Counted from the stretch's first letter, positions 16,436 to 26,143 are shown. The stretch: 64,000 nt of DNA from Rhizobium sp. (GCA_027533385.1 JAPZUE010000004.1:62001-126000), one strand, 5' to 3'. The notes: generated by a model not told the origin, from the letters alone. Translations and numbers: made by a program.

Positions 16436-16737
16436 ACCCGGTCTTTGCCTTGATGCGACGGAAGGAGACGGTCGATTGCACCGTCGAGATCAACAACACC
16501 TTCGAGGCGCTTGGTGCGCACTTGAGGTTCGATAACGGCGTCGTGGTGCATCCCGGTGACGAGGTGCTCGTGCACGGCGCGCCTGTCCAGATTCCCTACG
16601 GGTCCAGCCAGAACTTCCGCCGCAAGGCGACGATCACCCGTGCCGGTGCGCTCGAACGCGCCTGGATCCGCGCAACGGGCGATCTCGACATGATGGAATT
16701 GTGCGAATTCAGCTTCACCGAGAGGGCACTGTCATGA
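16432..16737 (+). CDS. Conserved small PGC protein between puhC and acsF, function unknown
   Basis: A 101-aa soluble protein with no signal or membrane segment. It is predicted to be mostly beta (EINNTFEALGAHLRF, VVVHPGDEVLVHGAPVQIPYG) with a C-terminal acidic helix. It overlaps puhC (ATGA) and acsF (ATGA), so it is translated with both. A small uncharacterised gene at this place is common in PGCs that carry acsF, and its tight coupling suggests a role with the diiron cyclase or H-subunit assembly. That role is inference from position only. No catalytic or metal-binding motif is visible apart from one Cys in TVDCTVE and one in LCEFSF. Confidence 0.85.
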   Translation: MNPVFALMRRKETVDCTVEINNTFEALGAHLRFDNGVVVHPGDEVLVHGAPVQIPYGSSQNFRRKATITRAGALERAWIRATGDLDMMELCEFSFTERALS

Positions 16738-17843
16738 ACAACCACGTTTCGCCGGTTGATCTTTCCGATCACGAGCCGACTGTCGAGGAGCGCATGGCCG
16801 GGGTCAACGACACGACCCGCAGCGCGCTCGTCTCGACCATGCTGACACCGCGTTTCTACACCACCGATTTCGACGAGATGGACAAGATCAATGTCGAGCC
16901 TGTCCGGGCCGAATGGGATGTCCTGATTGCTCAAATGAAGAGCGATCCGAACCGCGGCCATTTCAAGCGCAACGAAGACTGGGACGATATCGATATCGAT
17001 GCCCTGCCGGACGACCTGCGCGAGGAGTTCATCGATTTCCTCGTCTCGTCGCTGACCTCCGAATTTTCGGGCTGCGTGCTCTACAAGGAGATGAAGCGGC
17101 GCGGCAAGAACCAGGAGATCTGCGAGCTCTTCGGCTATATGAGCCGCGACGAATCCCGCCATGCCGGTTTCATCAACGATGCGCTGAAGGAATTCGGGAT
17201 CGGCGTGAACATGGGCTTCCTGGCCAAGGCCAAGAAATACACCTTCTTCAAGCCGAAGTTCATCTACTACGCCACCTATCTCTCCGAGAAGATCGGCTAT
17301 GCGCGCTATATCACCATCTATCGCCACCTCGAAAAGCATCCCGAGCAGCGCTTCCACCCGATCTTCAAGTGGTTCCGCCAGTGGTGCAATGACGAGTTTT
17401 CCCACGGCGAGGCATTTTCGCTGATCATCCGCTCCGACAAGCGGCTGATGGAGGGGCTGAACAAATACTGGATCAAGTTCTTCCTGCTTGCGGTCTTTGC
17501 CACGATGTATGTGCGCGATCACATGCGGCCGGCCTTCCACAAGGGGCTCGGCGTCGATATCGACGATTACGACATGAAGGTCTTCCGGCTGACGAGCGAA
17601 ATCTCGCGCCAGTGCTTCCCGCTCGTGCTCGATCTCGACAATCCGGCCCTGCATGAAGGCTTCCGCCGGATGGAGCGGATCAACCGCAAGGTCATGGCAG
17701 CCGACGCTAAGGGCGGCCTGACGGGCAAGATCGCCAGGGGCTTCTGGTCGGCAGCTGCTGCTGTGAATTTTGTCAGGATGTATGCGATCCCGACGAAGTC
17801 GAACACCATCCCCGCCACGTCGCGCCTGCAACCGGTCTGGTGA
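16734..17843 (+). CDS. acsF: Oxygen-dependent Mg-protoporphyrin IX monomethyl ester cyclase
   Basis: A 369-aa ferritin-like diiron oxygenase. It forms the isocyclic E ring of protochlorophyllide using O2. Carboxylate/His ligand motifs are visible: SEFSGCVLYKE, SRDESRHAGF and CNDEFSHGEAF, the two ExxH-type pairs of the diiron site. The length matches AcsF. The O2-independent radical-SAM alternative (bchE) is not present in the window, so the pathway here is aerobic, in keeping with an aerobic anoxygenic phototroph. It overlaps the upstream 101-aa gene and is followed 10 nt later by puhE. Confidence 0.97.
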   Translation: MNNHVSPVDLSDHEPTVEERMAGVNDTTRSALVSTMLTPRFYTTDFDEMDKINVEPVRAEWDVLIAQMKSDPNRGHFKRNEDWDDIDIDALPDDLREEFIDFLVSSLTSEFSGCVLYKEMKRRGKNQEICELFGYMSRDESRHAGFINDALKEFGIGVNMGFLAKAKKYTFFKPKFIYYATYLSEKIGYARYITIYRHLEKHPEQRFHPIFKWFRQWCNDEFSHGEAFSLIIRSDKRLMEGLNKYWIKFFLLAVFATMYVRDHMRPAFHKGLGVDIDDYDMKVFRLTSEISRQCFPLVLDLDNPALHEGFRRMERINRKVMAADAKGGLTGKIARGFWSAAAAVNFVRMYAIPTKSNTIPATSRLQPVW

Positions 17844-17853
17844 GGAGATCGCC

Positions 17854-18753
17854 ATGACCCTGACCCATCCGCTCGCTGTCGTTCTCGTCGCCATCTCCGT
17901 ATGGTGGCTTTCGACTGGGCTGGTGCTGGCCATGGTCAATCGGTCCGACGGACCACGGGGCAGGGGGCTCATATTGATGGCGCTGATGACGCTGGTCGGC
18001 GCCTTCGGCTTCATCCTCATGCTCTGGGGCGCGCAGGAACCGACTGTGCTCGGTTCCTATGTCGGCTTCTTCGGCGCACTGCTCGTCTGGGCCTGGCATG
18101 AGGCCGCGTTCCTGACAGGCATACTGACAGGGCGTCGAACGGGTGAATGCCCTCCGGGGCTGACCGGCTTTAGTCGATTCCGTGCGGCCTGGGAGGCGGT
18201 GAGCGATCACGAGATCGCCATTCTGGTAACGGCGATCGCGCTATGGCTTGCGCTTCAGGGATCCGCCAACCTGTTTGGGCTCGCCGCCTTTGGACTTCTC
18301 TGGGGCATGCGGATTTCCGCCAAGCTGGTGATCTTTCTCGGTGCGCCGCATGCCGTCAGTGAGTTGATGCCGAAGGGCATCCGGCATCTGAAGAGCTATT
18401 TCAAGACTGATCGGATGACGCCGCTGTTTCCGATCTTCCTGGCGATCGCCGCCGGCCTCTTTGCGGTCCTGGTGGTCGGGGCGAGCCGGGCCACCCAGGC
18501 CCATTCGGTCGTTGGCCATACACTGCTTGCGACCTTCATGGCGCTTGCCATCGTCGAACATCTCGTTCTCGTTCTTCCCGTTTCCGACACGGCGCTGTGG
18601 CGCTGGGCCATGGCGCGGCAGGACCGGGGCAATCTTGCCATTCGCCCTGCGGCGGATGGCGTCTCCGCACTCAAGGAGGGTGGGCCTGTGTCCGGGCCGC
18701 ACGCTTCCTGGACAACAATTGGACAAGACACGATCGGGAAGAGGAAAGACTGA
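17854..18753 (+). CDS. puhE: Photosynthetic complex assembly protein PuhE
   Basis: A 299-aa polytopic membrane protein (about seven hydrophobic segments) with the family pattern [12 protein letters not shown]...[10 protein letters not shown], here [20 protein letters not shown]. In Rhodobacter capsulatus PuhE influences reaction-centre content and pigment synthesis. The DUF3623-type fold has no assigned enzymatic activity. The ATG at 17854 follows GAGGAGAT. The last 40 residues are polar and poorly conserved. Its stop codon overlaps the hemA start (TGATG). Confidence 0.92.
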   Translation: MTLTHPLAVVLVAISVWWLSTGLVLAMVNRSDGPRGRGLILMALMTLVGAFGFILMLWGAQEPTVLGSYVGFFGALLVWAWHEAAFLTGILTGRRTGECPPGLTGFSRFRAAWEAVSDHEIAILVTAIALWLALQGSANLFGLAAFGLLWGMRISAKLVIFLGAPHAVSELMPKGIRHLKSYFKTDRMTPLFPIFLAIAAGLFAVLVVGASRATQAHSVVGHTLLATFMALAIVEHLVLVLPVSDTALWRWAMARQDRGNLAIRPAADGVSALKEGGPVSGPHASWTTIGQDTIGKRKD

Positions 18754-19970
18754 TGGATGTTTTCCAGCACATGGAAGAGGCGCTCGCCGGCCTCCACACC
18801 GCCGGCAATTACCGCGTTTTCGCGGACCTCGAGCGTCACTGCTCGGCCTTTCCGAAAGCCGCGTTTCACAATGCCGATGGAACAGTGCGTGACGTCACCG
18901 TCTGGTGCTCGAACGACTATCTCGGCATGGGGCAGAACCCTGTTGTCACCGACCGGATGATCGAGGTCGTGCGCAAGTGCGGCGCCGGTGCCGGTGGCAC
19001 GCGCAACATTTCCGGCACGAACCACTATCACGTCTTGCTGGAGCGCGAGCTCGCCGATCTGCATGGCAAGGAAGGTGCGCTGATCTTCACCTCCGGCTAT
19101 GTCTCGAACTGGGCAGCCCTCGGGACGCTGCTGGCCAAGATCCCGGGCATCATCTGCTATTCGGATTCGCTCAATCATGCCTCGATGATCGAAGGTATCC
19201 GGCATTCGCGCTGCATCAAGCGGCAGTTCCGCCACAACGACTACAAGCATCTGCGCGAGCTGATGGCGGCGGACGATCCGGCAGCGCCGAAGCTCGTGGC
19301 CTTCGAAAGCGTCTATTCGATGGATGGTGACATCTCGCCGATCAAGGAGATTTGCGATGTCGCCGACCAGTTCGGCGCCATGACCTATCTCGACGAGGTT
19401 CATGCGGTCGGCATGTACGGTCCGCGCGGCGGCGGGGTTGCCGAACGCGAAGGCCTGATGGACCGGTTGACCGTCATCGAGGGTACGCTCGGCAAGGCCT
19501 TCGGCGTCATGGGTGGCTACATCACCGGCCCGGCCGTTCTGGTCGATTTCGTCCGCTCCTTCGCCTCAGGCTTCATCTTCACGACGGCGATCCCGCCGGC
19601 CCTGGCGGCAGGCGCCACTGCGTCAATCCGCCATCTCAAGGAGAGCCCCTTCGAGCGTCATATGCATCAGGCGACGGTCGCCAAGGTACGGCGCGCGCTC
19701 GATGTGCGCGGGATCCCGCATATGCACAATCCCAGCCATATCGTGCCGGTCATGGTCGGCAATGCGGCGAAGTGCAAATGGATCTCGGATGTGCTGCTGG
19801 ATGATTTCGGCATCTATGTGCAGCCGATCAACTATCCGACGGTCGCCGTCGGCAAGGAGCGTCTGCGGATCACGCCCACCCCGCTGCATACCGATGCCGA
19901 CATCGACCATCTGGCGGAGGCGCTCTGTTCGCTGTGGTCGAAATGCGCTCTGGCGAGAGCGGTTGCTTAA
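18753..19970 (+). CDS. hemA: 5-aminolevulinate synthase
   Basis: A 405-aa PLP-dependent enzyme of the alpha-oxoamine synthase family. It condenses glycine and succinyl-CoA to 5-aminolevulinate, the entry to tetrapyrroles (Shemin route). The PLP Lys is residue 248 in EGTLGKAFG. The glycine-rich [12 protein letters not shown] and the [12 protein letters not shown] motif for cofactor binding are present. The start ATG is the one overlapping the puhE stop, preceded by GGAAGAGG. A PGC copy of hemA at this position is usual and probably supplies extra precursor under phototrophic conditions. Confidence 0.97.
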   Translation: MDVFQHMEEALAGLHTAGNYRVFADLERHCSAFPKAAFHNADGTVRDVTVWCSNDYLGMGQNPVVTDRMIEVVRKCGAGAGGTRNISGTNHYHVLLERELADLHGKEGALIFTSGYVSNWAALGTLLAKIPGIICYSDSLNHASMIEGIRHSRCIKRQFRHNDYKHLRELMAADDPAAPKLVAFESVYSMDGDISPIKEICDVADQFGAMTYLDEVHAVGMYGPRGGGVAEREGLMDRLTVIEGTLGKAFGVMGGYITGPAVLVDFVRSFASGFIFTTAIPPALAAGATASIRHLKESPFERHMHQATVAKVRRALDVRGIPHMHNPSHIVPVMVGNAAKCKWISDVLLDDFGIYVQPINYPTVAVGKERLRITPTPLHTDADIDHLAEALCSLWSKCALARAVA

Positions 19971-20024
19971 GCGCGGCAAAGGCCTTATCGGCGTGCCGCA
20001 AGGGTTGCTCAGGACACTGACAGG

Positions 20025-20558
20025 ATGACCGACAGGATATACATCCCGGCGATTGCCGGTGACGGATCGCTTTATCCCATCGAAAAGATGCAGGCGCATC
20101 TCGACGGGCAGTTGCATCTTGCCGTCTCGGTCTTCGTCTTCGATGGAGACCTGCTGCTGATTCAGAAACGGGCGTCCAGCAAGTATCACTGCGCCGGTCT
20201 CTGGGCCAATACCTGCTGCACGCATCCGCATTGGGATGAAACCGTCGAGGATTGTGCCGAGCGTCGCCTCACCGAGGAGCTCGGCTTTACGCTGCCGCTC
20301 ACCCGGCACCAGACGGTCGAATATGCTGCCGATGTCGGTGAGGGGCTGAGAGAGCACGAACGCGTGACCCTGTTCAGCGCCCAGGCTGACAGCCGGACCC
20401 TGCAGGTTGCGCCTGTCGAGGGTGAAGTCGAGGCGGTTCGCTGGATCGCTCCGCGCGATCTGATGCGGGAGGTGCGCGAGCGCCCGCAGGATTTCACACC
20501 CTGGTTCCGCATCTACCTCGAGCGCTTTCCGGGCCTGAGCTTCGCCGAAGCAGCCTGA
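20025..20558 (+). CDS. idi: Isopentenyl-diphosphate delta-isomerase (type 1)
   Basis: A 177-aa Nudix-fold isomerase interconverting IPP and DMAPP, the building blocks for carotenoids and the geranylgeranyl tail. The segment GLWANTCCTHPHWDET holds the catalytic Cys and metal-binding His residues. ERRLTEELGF is the Nudix-type helix and carries metal-binding Glu. The conserved RASSKYHCAGLWANT is also typical. It lies 54 nt after hemA and is the last gene of the plus-strand operon; in several PGCs idi instead follows bchP. It is convergent with pufC. Confidence 0.95.
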   Translation: MTDRIYIPAIAGDGSLYPIEKMQAHLDGQLHLAVSVFVFDGDLLLIQKRASSKYHCAGLWANTCCTHPHWDETVEDCAERRLTEELGFTLPLTRHQTVEYAADVGEGLREHERVTLFSAQADSRTLQVAPVEGEVEAVRWIAPRDLMREVRERPQDFTPWFRIYLERFPGLSFAEAA

Positions 20559-20696
20559 ACCGCCTCGATCCCATCTCAACCTTAAAAACTCAATGCCATG
20601 GCTGCCCGCGCCCGCGCGCTCCGCGCCTGGGTGACGCTCCGTGAGAGCATATCCCAACCGTGTTCGGGCACGAACTGGCGCGTCCCCCCTTTGAAA

Positions 20697-20731
20697 ACAA
20701 AAAAAGAAGGGGAGCCCGCGAGCTCCCCTTC
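20697..20731 (-). terminator. Rho-independent terminator of the puf operon
   Basis: A 10-bp perfect stem (20706-20715 with 20722-20731, GC-rich) and a 6-nt loop are followed, on the minus strand, by a run of seven T and then GTTTT. It lies 27 nt after the pufC stop. On the plus strand no T-run follows, so it is not a good terminator for idi. The remaining roughly 150 nt between idi and this hairpin show nothing recognisable. Confidence 0.88.
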
Positions 20732-20757
20732 CCATTGCGGCCTGCCTTGGGAGGCCG

Positions 20758-21927
20758 TCAGTCGTTGGCCGTCTGGCTGGCCTCGGGAAGGACGACGGCT
20801 GCCGTCTCGGAGGTCGGCTTGGTCTGCAGCGCGCTGCTCTGACCGGCCGGTGCCAATTTCTGCGTCGTGCCTGGCTGGTAGGTGGTAAAGTCAGGCACCT
20901 CGGTCGGGCCCTTCTTCGCCAGCGAGTCGACATAGTCCTGAAGCATGGAGACGCCATAGAGCGGCTTCTGCACTCCGGCATGGCACGTTGCGCAGCCGAC
21001 CTTGAAGACATCGCCTTCCGGACCCTTACGGGATGCCGGGAACACGGGGGTGAGACCCACCATGTAGTTTGCGTTGATGTCTCGGGTCATACGGATGCCG
21101 TGCCAGGCGGTTACGCGCTGTGGCGGGCTTTCATCCCATGCATTGAAGGCGCGGGAGTTGTGGCAGACCGTGCAGTTTGCGCCGAGTGACTCGGACATAT
21201 GCATCATCAGTGACCAGGTCGCTTCCGTTTCCTTGGTGCCGGCCGGGTTGGTGCCCGTCGGCAGAGCCGTCGTCGAATGGACGCGGATCTGCTTGGCTTC
21301 CAGCAGGTAGTCCTTGAGCACGTTCTGCGGCAGCGAGGAGTTGCCCGCGAACTTGGCCACGACGTTCTGGCCCGCCCGGTTCTGCGTCATGTTGCCTGCC
21401 GGCTTGGGCTCGAGATCCTCGTACCAGTAGTTGGCCGGGATCGCCTGACCTCGGTGACAGGTGTAGCAGGTCGCGCCGACCTGGCCCACATGGGCGTTCC
21501 AGTCGACATTGATCGCCTGGGTCATCTGGATCATGCGACGGGCGACCACCTTCTGATAGACCTCGTCGGAGGCGAGGTTTTCGGGATTGTGGCAATAGTT
21601 GCAGCCGGCTTCGGGCGAAACCCACTCGGTAATCGAGGCCATGAACTGGTTGAACTGATCGTCCGAGAGGTCTCCGAGAACCTGGACGTTCTCATAGAGA
21701 TCGCGAGCCTTGTCACCCGCAGGATCGGCCTGCCAGGGTGCCGGCGGCACGACATTCGCCGCCTTCAGCACTTCCTGTTTTTCGACATCCCGATGGATGA
21801 ACATGCCCGTCCCACGGAAGCCGATCTGATCGGTTTCGACAGGCGGTGCGTCCCAGCCGGCGCCGACGAAGCTTGCGATCGTCAGCAGGGTGCCGGCGGA
21901 TACGGCGAAGGGAATCCAGAGTTTCAT
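20758..21927 (-). CDS. pufC: Reaction-centre tetraheme cytochrome subunit
   Basis: A 389-aa periplasmic cytochrome that re-reduces the photo-oxidised special pair. Four CXXCH heme motifs occur in order: CNYCH, CYTCH, CTVCH and CATCH. The axial Met patterns typical of the family (RRMIQMTQ, MMHMSES, GIRMTRD) precede them. The N-terminus is a hydrophobic signal segment. At the place where most PufC proteins have a lipobox Cys, this one reads FVGAGWDAPP, so it probably stays anchored by an uncleaved helix. A Thr/Ser/Ala-rich tail of about 40 residues follows the last heme domain. It is the last gene of the puf operon, 11 nt after pufM. Confidence 0.97.
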   Translation of the reverse strand: MKLWIPFAVSAGTLLTIASFVGAGWDAPPVETDQIGFRGTGMFIHRDVEKQEVLKAANVVPPAPWQADPAGDKARDLYENVQVLGDLSDDQFNQFMASITEWVSPEAGCNYCHNPENLASDEVYQKVVARRMIQMTQAINVDWNAHVGQVGATCYTCHRGQAIPANYWYEDLEPKPAGNMTQNRAGQNVVAKFAGNSSLPQNVLKDYLLEAKQIRVHSTTALPTGTNPAGTKETEATWSLMMHMSESLGANCTVCHNSRAFNAWDESPPQRVTAWHGIRMTRDINANYMVGLTPVFPASRKGPEGDVFKVGCATCHAGVQKPLYGVSMLQDYVDSLAKKGPTEVPDFTTYQPGTTQKLAPAGQSSALQTKPTSETAAVVLPEASQTAND

Positions 21928-21938
21928 CGTCCTTCTCC

Positions 21939-22904
21939 TTAAAGCGCCGGGTCGACGACACCGGGATAGCCCGGCAGCGGGGAGACGATCCCGTGATTGA
22001 TGCCCCAGAGGTACCAGTTATCGACGACGGTGCCTGTGAGCAGGATCCCGATGCCGCCGGTAATGGGCGTGAGGATTGCGAACCACCAGGCCCAGCGGTG
22101 GACGGATTCCATGGTGGCGTTGAAGCCCATGGTCCAGCGCCAGAAGAGGGCAGCGCGTTCAGAGGCCGTGCCGCGATCGGTGATCTGTTCCAGCTCGCGC
22201 TCGCCGCCATATTTGCCGACGGCGAGGATCGTCGCGCCATGCATCGCAAAGAGCAGGACGGAGCCGTAGAGGAAGACGATCGAAAGGCAGTGGAAGGGAT
22301 TGTAGTAGAGATTGCCGTAGCGGATCGAGAAGGCGGCCGTCCAGTCGAGATGCGGGAAGATGCCGAAGGGCACGGCTTCCGAGAAGTTGCCCATCAGGAG
22401 AGGGCGGAAGAAGCCCAGAACCAGGAACAGCCAGATCGCTGCCGCGAAGGCCCAGGCGACATGGGTTCCCATTTCCAGCTGGCGTGCGCGGCGATAGACG
22501 CGGACCCACCAGAGGAGAATGGATGCCGTCAGGAAGAAGCCGGCAATCAGCCACCAGCCGCCTTCCGCAAGCGGCGGCAGGACCTTGAGGCCGTATTGCG
22601 CCGGCGGCGGTTCGAGGCCGAGCCAGAAAAGCTGGCGGACGAACTGGATCGGATCCCAGCCGACCGAGGCCAGCATGTTGAGGCCGATGATCTCGAAGGC
22701 GATGAAACCGCAGACGAGCGAGAGTGTGCCGAGATAGCCGAGATAGATCGGTCCGATCTGGGCGTTGCCGATCATGCCGAACAGTCGGACGAGGAACGGT
22801 TTGCCGGTGCGCGGGCTGTCGCCTGCGGGAAGCGGCATGCCCTCTTCCAAGGGACCGCTGATCTGTACGGGCGTGATGATGTTTTGATACTGCGCTAAGA
22901 ACAT
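21939..22904 (-). CDS. pufM: Reaction centre M subunit
   Basis: A 321-aa five-helix subunit binding BChl, bacteriopheophytin, carotenoid and QA, paired with PufL. Characteristic segments include GPIYLGYLG near the N-terminus, [24 protein letters not shown] (special-pair His region), the non-heme iron ligand region [20 protein letters not shown], and [19 protein letters not shown]. The C-terminal tail [17 protein letters not shown] is slightly longer than in Rhodobacter, as usual when PufC is present. It starts 13 nt after pufL. Confidence 0.97.
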   Translation of the reverse strand: MFLAQYQNIITPVQISGPLEEGMPLPAGDSPRTGKPFLVRLFGMIGNAQIGPIYLGYLGTLSLVCGFIAFEIIGLNMLASVGWDPIQFVRQLFWLGLEPPPAQYGLKVLPPLAEGGWWLIAGFFLTASILLWWVRVYRRARQLEMGTHVAWAFAAAIWLFLVLGFFRPLLMGNFSEAVPFGIFPHLDWTAAFSIRYGNLYYNPFHCLSIVFLYGSVLLFAMHGATILAVGKYGGERELEQITDRGTASERAALFWRWTMGFNATMESVHRWAWWFAILTPITGGIGILLTGTVVDNWYLWGINHGIVSPLPGYPGVVDPAL

Positions 22905-22917
22905 GGTCCGGTCCCCC

Positions 22918-23763
22918 TCAGTTCCAGATCGGCAGCGTCAGCCACCAGTTCCACCATTGCGGCCAGCCCTGATTCCAGAACGGTCCGCTGATGACGATGC
23001 AGACGGCGCTCCAGAAGCCCGCGTTCAGCGCCAGGATCAGGCCGAGGCGGTGGATGCCCAGCGTGCCGATCGAGTAGCCGATGATGTCGCGGAAGAATGT
23101 GTCTTCGTATTCAGGCGTCTTCACCTCGGCCTGCTTGCCGGCTTCGGTGATCGATGCACCCGGATTGGCGGCGGACAGGATCAGGCCGCCATGCAGGGAC
23201 AGCGCCAGCGTCGTGGTGAAGAAGAAGGTCACCGCGATCATATGCGCTGGATTGTAATGGAAATGCAGGTACTGGTAGCCGACGTTCGAGACCCAGTCGA
23301 GGTGGCTGAAGATGCCGTAGGGGAAGCCATGGCCCCAGGCGCCGAGCAGCAACGGACGGAAAACGACGAGCGTCGCATAAGCGAAGATCGCAAAGGAGAA
23401 GGCGAAGGGCACGTGGTAGCCCATGCCGAGCTTGCGGCAGATTTCCACTTCGCGCAGGGCCCAGGATATGAAGGCGCCGAGCGCGCAGACGGTGACGATC
23501 TGCCAGAGGCCGCCTTCCTTCAGGGGTGCCAGCGCCAGACCATAGGACAGATCGGGCGGTGCAATCGAGATGCGCCAGATATTCCAGGTCGGACCGATCG
23601 CTGCTCCGTAGATCAGCAGGGCCGTTCCGAGGATTGCGAAGAATGCGGTGGTGACGCCGAAGAAGCCCACATAGAAGGGTCCCACCCAGAAATCAAAGAG
23701 ATCGCCTCCGAGCAGCGTCCCGCCTCGTACGCGATATTTGCGTTCAAAACTCAGCAGCGCCAT
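22918..23763 (-). CDS. pufL: Reaction centre L subunit
   Basis: A 281-aa five-helix RC subunit carrying the active-branch cofactors and the QB site. It opens with [36 protein letters not shown], which is diagnostic. HFHYNPAHM supplies the special-pair His, and [13 protein letters not shown] is the QB/iron region. Its ATG has GGAGG 7 nt upstream. The roughly 100 nt between pufA and pufL contain a strong hairpin that may set the LH1:RC transcript ratio. Confidence 0.97.
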   Translation of the reverse strand: MALLSFERKYRVRGGTLLGGDLFDFWVGPFYVGFFGVTTAFFAILGTALLIYGAAIGPTWNIWRISIAPPDLSYGLALAPLKEGGLWQIVTVCALGAFISWALREVEICRKLGMGYHVPFAFSFAIFAYATLVVFRPLLLGAWGHGFPYGIFSHLDWVSNVGYQYLHFHYNPAHMIAVTFFFTTTLALSLHGGLILSAANPGASITEAGKQAEVKTPEYEDTFFRDIIGYSIGTLGIHRLGLILALNAGFWSAVCIVISGPFWNQGWPQWWNWWLTLPIWN

Positions 23764-23818
23764 GTTCGTTTCCTCCAGAGGTGATCAGCCAGGCGGCGTT
23801 GTCGGGTCATGCAGGATT

Positions 23819-23855
23819 GGCGGCGGGCGAAACCGCGAGTGTTACGCCCGCTGCC
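23819..23855 (-). promoter_or_regulatory. Intercistronic pufA-pufL mRNA hairpin
   Basis: An 11-bp GC-rich inverted repeat (23819-23829 with 23845-23855, one mismatch in the minus-strand RNA, 15-nt loop) sits in the gap between pufA and pufL, with no T-run after it. In Rhodobacter capsulatus, hairpins at this place block 3'-5' decay, so pufBA mRNA outlives pufLM and LH1 outnumbers RC. The same role is inferred here from position. Confidence 0.75.
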
Positions 23856-23866
23856 GTCTCAGGTTT

Positions 23867-24064
23867 TCAGCCGATCAGCCGGAAATCCACGCCTTCAGAG
23901 AGGGACTGCTCCAGGGAGCTGGTCGTGAGGGGCTTGCCCTCGAACCAGTTGTAGCGGTCCGTGCTCAGCAGGATGAAGTGGATCAGGATCGCAAGCGTGA
24001 ACAGGAATACAGACAGTGCAACCAGCGCTTTGCGCGGGTCGAACATAAGCCAGACTCTCCACAT
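23867..24064 (-). CDS. pufA: Light-harvesting 1 alpha polypeptide
   Basis: A 65-aa antenna polypeptide. The N-terminal [16 protein letters not shown] is the interfacial segment. A single helix follows with the BChl-ligating His in [17 protein letters not shown]. The C-terminal extension is moderately long. The ATG has GAGGAGG 7 nt upstream. It pairs with PufB in the ring around the reaction centre. The gene lies 12 nt after pufB. No LH2 (pucBA) genes are present in the window, so the antenna may be LH1 only, though pucBA could lie elsewhere in the genome. Confidence 0.97.
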   Translation of the reverse strand: MWRVWLMFDPRKALVALSVFLFTLAILIHFILLSTDRYNWFEGKPLTTSSLEQSLSEGVDFRLIG

Positions 24065-24076
24065 ATCGCGTCCTCC

Positions 24077-24298
24077 TCAGGTCAACATCGGCAGAAGCGT
24101 GAGAGCCGTCTGGTTAATGCCCTCGAGAGAGCTGTAACCTTCCGGACCCGGAATCCAGGGACGCCACATCCAGACCAAGATATGCGCGACGATGGCAATC
24201 GCCGTGAATATCATGAAGCCTTGGATGAAGAATCCATGGACCTCGCGCGCTTCGCTTTCGGTCAGACCCGAAAGTGAAACATTTGATGTCTCAGCCAT
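24077..24298 (-). CDS. pufB: Light-harvesting 1 beta polypeptide
   Basis: A 73-aa antenna polypeptide with the pattern [17 protein letters not shown], in which the His and flanking residues are conserved, and a helix with the BChl-ligating His in [17 protein letters not shown]. The tail after IPGPEGYS is about 20 residues longer than in Rhodobacter. The start is the ATG at 24296-24298, with AGGAGG 8 nt upstream; a GTG 9 nt earlier falls too close to that ribosome site. It is preceded by two hairpins in the pufQ-pufB gap. Confidence 0.96.
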   Translation of the reverse strand: MAETSNVSLSGLTESEAREVHGFFIQGFMIFTAIAIVAHILVWMWRPWIPGPEGYSSLEGINQTALTLLPMLT

Positions 24299-24323
24299 CA
24301 AATTCACCTCCTAGTCTCGAACA

Positions 24324-24402
24324 CCGCGGCGCCCCCGCGGCGGGGTTTCGGAAGGTCTTGTGACGGACCTGCCGGTTTCTGCCGGTGTCGAGAACACCGG
24401 CA
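24324..24402 (-). promoter_or_regulatory. Two hairpins in the pufQ-pufB gap
   Basis: A 9-bp perfect stem with a 5-nt loop (24380-24388 with 24394-24402) and a self-complementary CCGCGG pair (24324-24329 with 24335-24340, 5-nt loop) lie between pufQ and the pufB ribosome site. Neither is followed by a T-run. They could define the stable 5' end of the pufBA transcript after processing. That reading is inferred by analogy with Rhodobacter puf mRNA. Confidence 0.6.
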
Positions 24403-24413
24403 AAGGGATCGGG

Positions 24414-24647
24414 TTACGCGTGGAATGCGTAACCGGCAGCGGCATAGGCCGAGGAGCGGGCCTCGGCGAAAACGGATTGTGCCGGCCGTTCGGCGGCGGC
24501 TTCCGCGTGACCCGTGAGCCGCGATGTGACGGCCGCGAACAGGCAGAGCGGATAGAGGAGCAGGTAGAGACGCCGCATGTTCTTGCGCTCGGACTGGCGG
24601 TCGCGGGTGCGACTTGAGGTCTGATCGGATCGGGTTGCAGTGATCAT
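24414..24647 (-). CDS. pufQ: PufQ, small puf operon protein linked to bacteriochlorophyll flux
   Basis: A 77-aa protein with a basic N-terminus (about 30 residues rich in Arg and Ser), one hydrophobic helix (LYLLLYPLCLFAAVTSRL) and a C-terminus VFAEARSSAYAAAGYAFHA. This matches PufQ in size, topology and position between bchZ and pufB. PufQ stimulates bacteriochlorophyll production in Rhodobacter, possibly as a carrier or complex organiser. The ATG at 24645-24647 has GGAGGT 6 nt upstream. A longer start would overlap bchZ. Sequence conservation in this family is low, so the call rests strongly on context. Confidence 0.85.
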   Translation of the reverse strand: MITATRSDQTSSRTRDRQSERKNMRRLYLLLYPLCLFAAVTSRLTGHAEAAAERPAQSVFAEARSSAYAAAGYAFHA

Positions 24648-24691
24648 GGCTTCACCTCCAGTTATCCCCTTGAGGGGTCTCGTTCCGGTCG

Positions 24692-26143
24692 TCATGCGTA
24701 GGCTCCCTCAAGGCGGGCGGCCGTCTCGACATGATGGCGGGTGACTTCGTGGTCATCGGTCCGGCGTGCCTCGCGTTCCGCCGCTTCCCTGAGCCGCTTG
24801 GCGGCGGAGATGCGGACGAGCACGGGCTCGTTGCCGATGAATGTTTCGAGCGATGCCTGGGCATCCGACTGCCAGGCCATTTCGCTGCGCGGACGGGCCG
24901 TCGTCGCCTCGATCGCGTCGAGCTCGCCGGCACGCGGCAGGATGTCGAACAGCATGTCGAACAGCGCGTTGCAGACTTCCTGGATCAGCCAGGCAGCGCC
25001 CGAATAGCCCATGACCGGTGTGCCGGGATGACGGCGGACGATGGCGCCGGGATAGGAGAGTTGCACGAACTTTCCGCGCGCACCGCGCTCGGCCATGTAC
25101 ATGCGCTCGTTGAACGAGCCGAACATGATCATCGGCGGCTTCTTGGCGGTGAGATCCGCAACCTCGATATTGTCCGTCTTCGAGCCGGCCTTGCGCGGGA
25201 TCGCGAAGTTGCAGGGCAGGCCCATTTCTTCCTCGAGGAAGTTGCGGATGCCGCGCACATAGGTCTCGTTGGCGACGATCGCGAAGCTTGCGGTCGCGAA
25301 GAAATCCTGGGTGACCGAGCGCCAGAGATCCCAGAGCGGTTTCAGCGTCGTGTGTTTTTCCTTGAGGATGAAGGGCTCCGGATCGAGACCCAGCATGCCG
25401 CCGAGTTCGCGCAGGAATGCGGTCGTCGAATGGATGCCGATCGGCGCCTGCAGGTAGGGACGGTCCAGCGTCTCGCATAGAAGGCGGCCGAATTCGCGGT
25501 AGAGGCAGATATTGGCGTCGGCATCGGCGAGCTTGCGCACGTCTTCGAGATGGCTGCCGAGCGGGAAGACCATGTTGATCTCGGCGCCGAGACCTTCGAC
25601 GAGACGACGGATCTCGGCGAGGTCAGACGGCATGTTGTAGGTGCCGTAGATCGGGCCGATGATGTTGACGCGGGGCTTGGCACCCTCGGGGCGTCGACGC
25701 GGTGCCGGCACCTTGCCCCCCTTTGGGCCGAATTCGGTCCAGAGCCATTTCAGCGCGCGATCAGCGCTTTGCCACTGATCTTCGTCGATGGTGCGCGGCA
25801 GGAAGCGGACGATGTTGGAACCTTCCGGTGTCACGCCACCGCCGATCATCTCGGCGATCGAGCCGGTGACGACGACGGCGGGCAGATCCGGATCGAGGGC
25901 CAGACGGGCCCGCTTCATCGCACCTTCCGTGCCGTGCTGGCCCAGTTCGTCTTCCGAGAGGCCGGATACGACGATCGGCAGTTCGTGCGGCGGCAGCGCA
26001 TCGGTGTAATGGAGGACCGAGGTGACGGGCAGGTTTTCGCAGCCCACCGGGCCGTCGATGATCACCTGCAGGCCCTTGATCGCGGTAAAGGCATAGACGC
26101 TGCCCCAGTAACCGCCGGCTCTGTCGTGGTCGAGGATCAGCAT
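24692..26143 (-). CDS. bchZ: Chlorophyllide a reductase subunit Z
   Basis: A 483-aa NifK-like subunit of the BchXYZ chlorophyllide a oxidoreductase, which reduces the C7=C8 bond to make the bacteriochlorin ring. The N-terminus [38 protein letters not shown] contains the conserved GCEN cluster Cys. [14 protein letters not shown] and NVIIDSW-like elements follow. The C-terminal ~70 residues ([31 protein letters not shown]...) form the PCP_red domain. It overlaps bchY by 7 nt and is followed by pufQ. Confidence 0.96.
   Translation of the reverse strand: MLILDHDRAGGYWGSVYAFTAIKGLQVIIDGPVGCENLPVTSVLHYTDALPPHELPIVVSGLSEDELGQHGTEGAMKRARLALDPDLPAVVVTGSIAEMIGGGVTPEGSNIVRFLPRTIDEDQWQSADRALKWLWTEFGPKGGKVPAPRRRPEGAKPRVNIIGPIYGTYNMPSDLAEIRRLVEGLGAEINMVFPLGSHLEDVRKLADADANICLYREFGRLLCETLDRPYLQAPIGIHSTTAFLRELGGMLGLDPEPFILKEKHTTLKPLWDLWRSVTQDFFATASFAIVANETYVRGIRNFLEEEMGLPCNFAIPRKAGSKTDNIEVADLTAKKPPMIMFGSFNERMYMAERGARGKFVQLSYPGAIVRRHPGTPVMGYSGAAWLIQEVCNALFDMLFDILPRAGELDAIEATTARPRSEMAWQSDAQASLETFIGNEPVLVRISAAKRLREAAEREARRTDDHEVTRHHVETAARLEGAYA

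Noticed and set aside
20706..20731. Bidirectional terminator for idi
   Set aside because: The stem is symmetric, but a T-run follows only on the minus strand.
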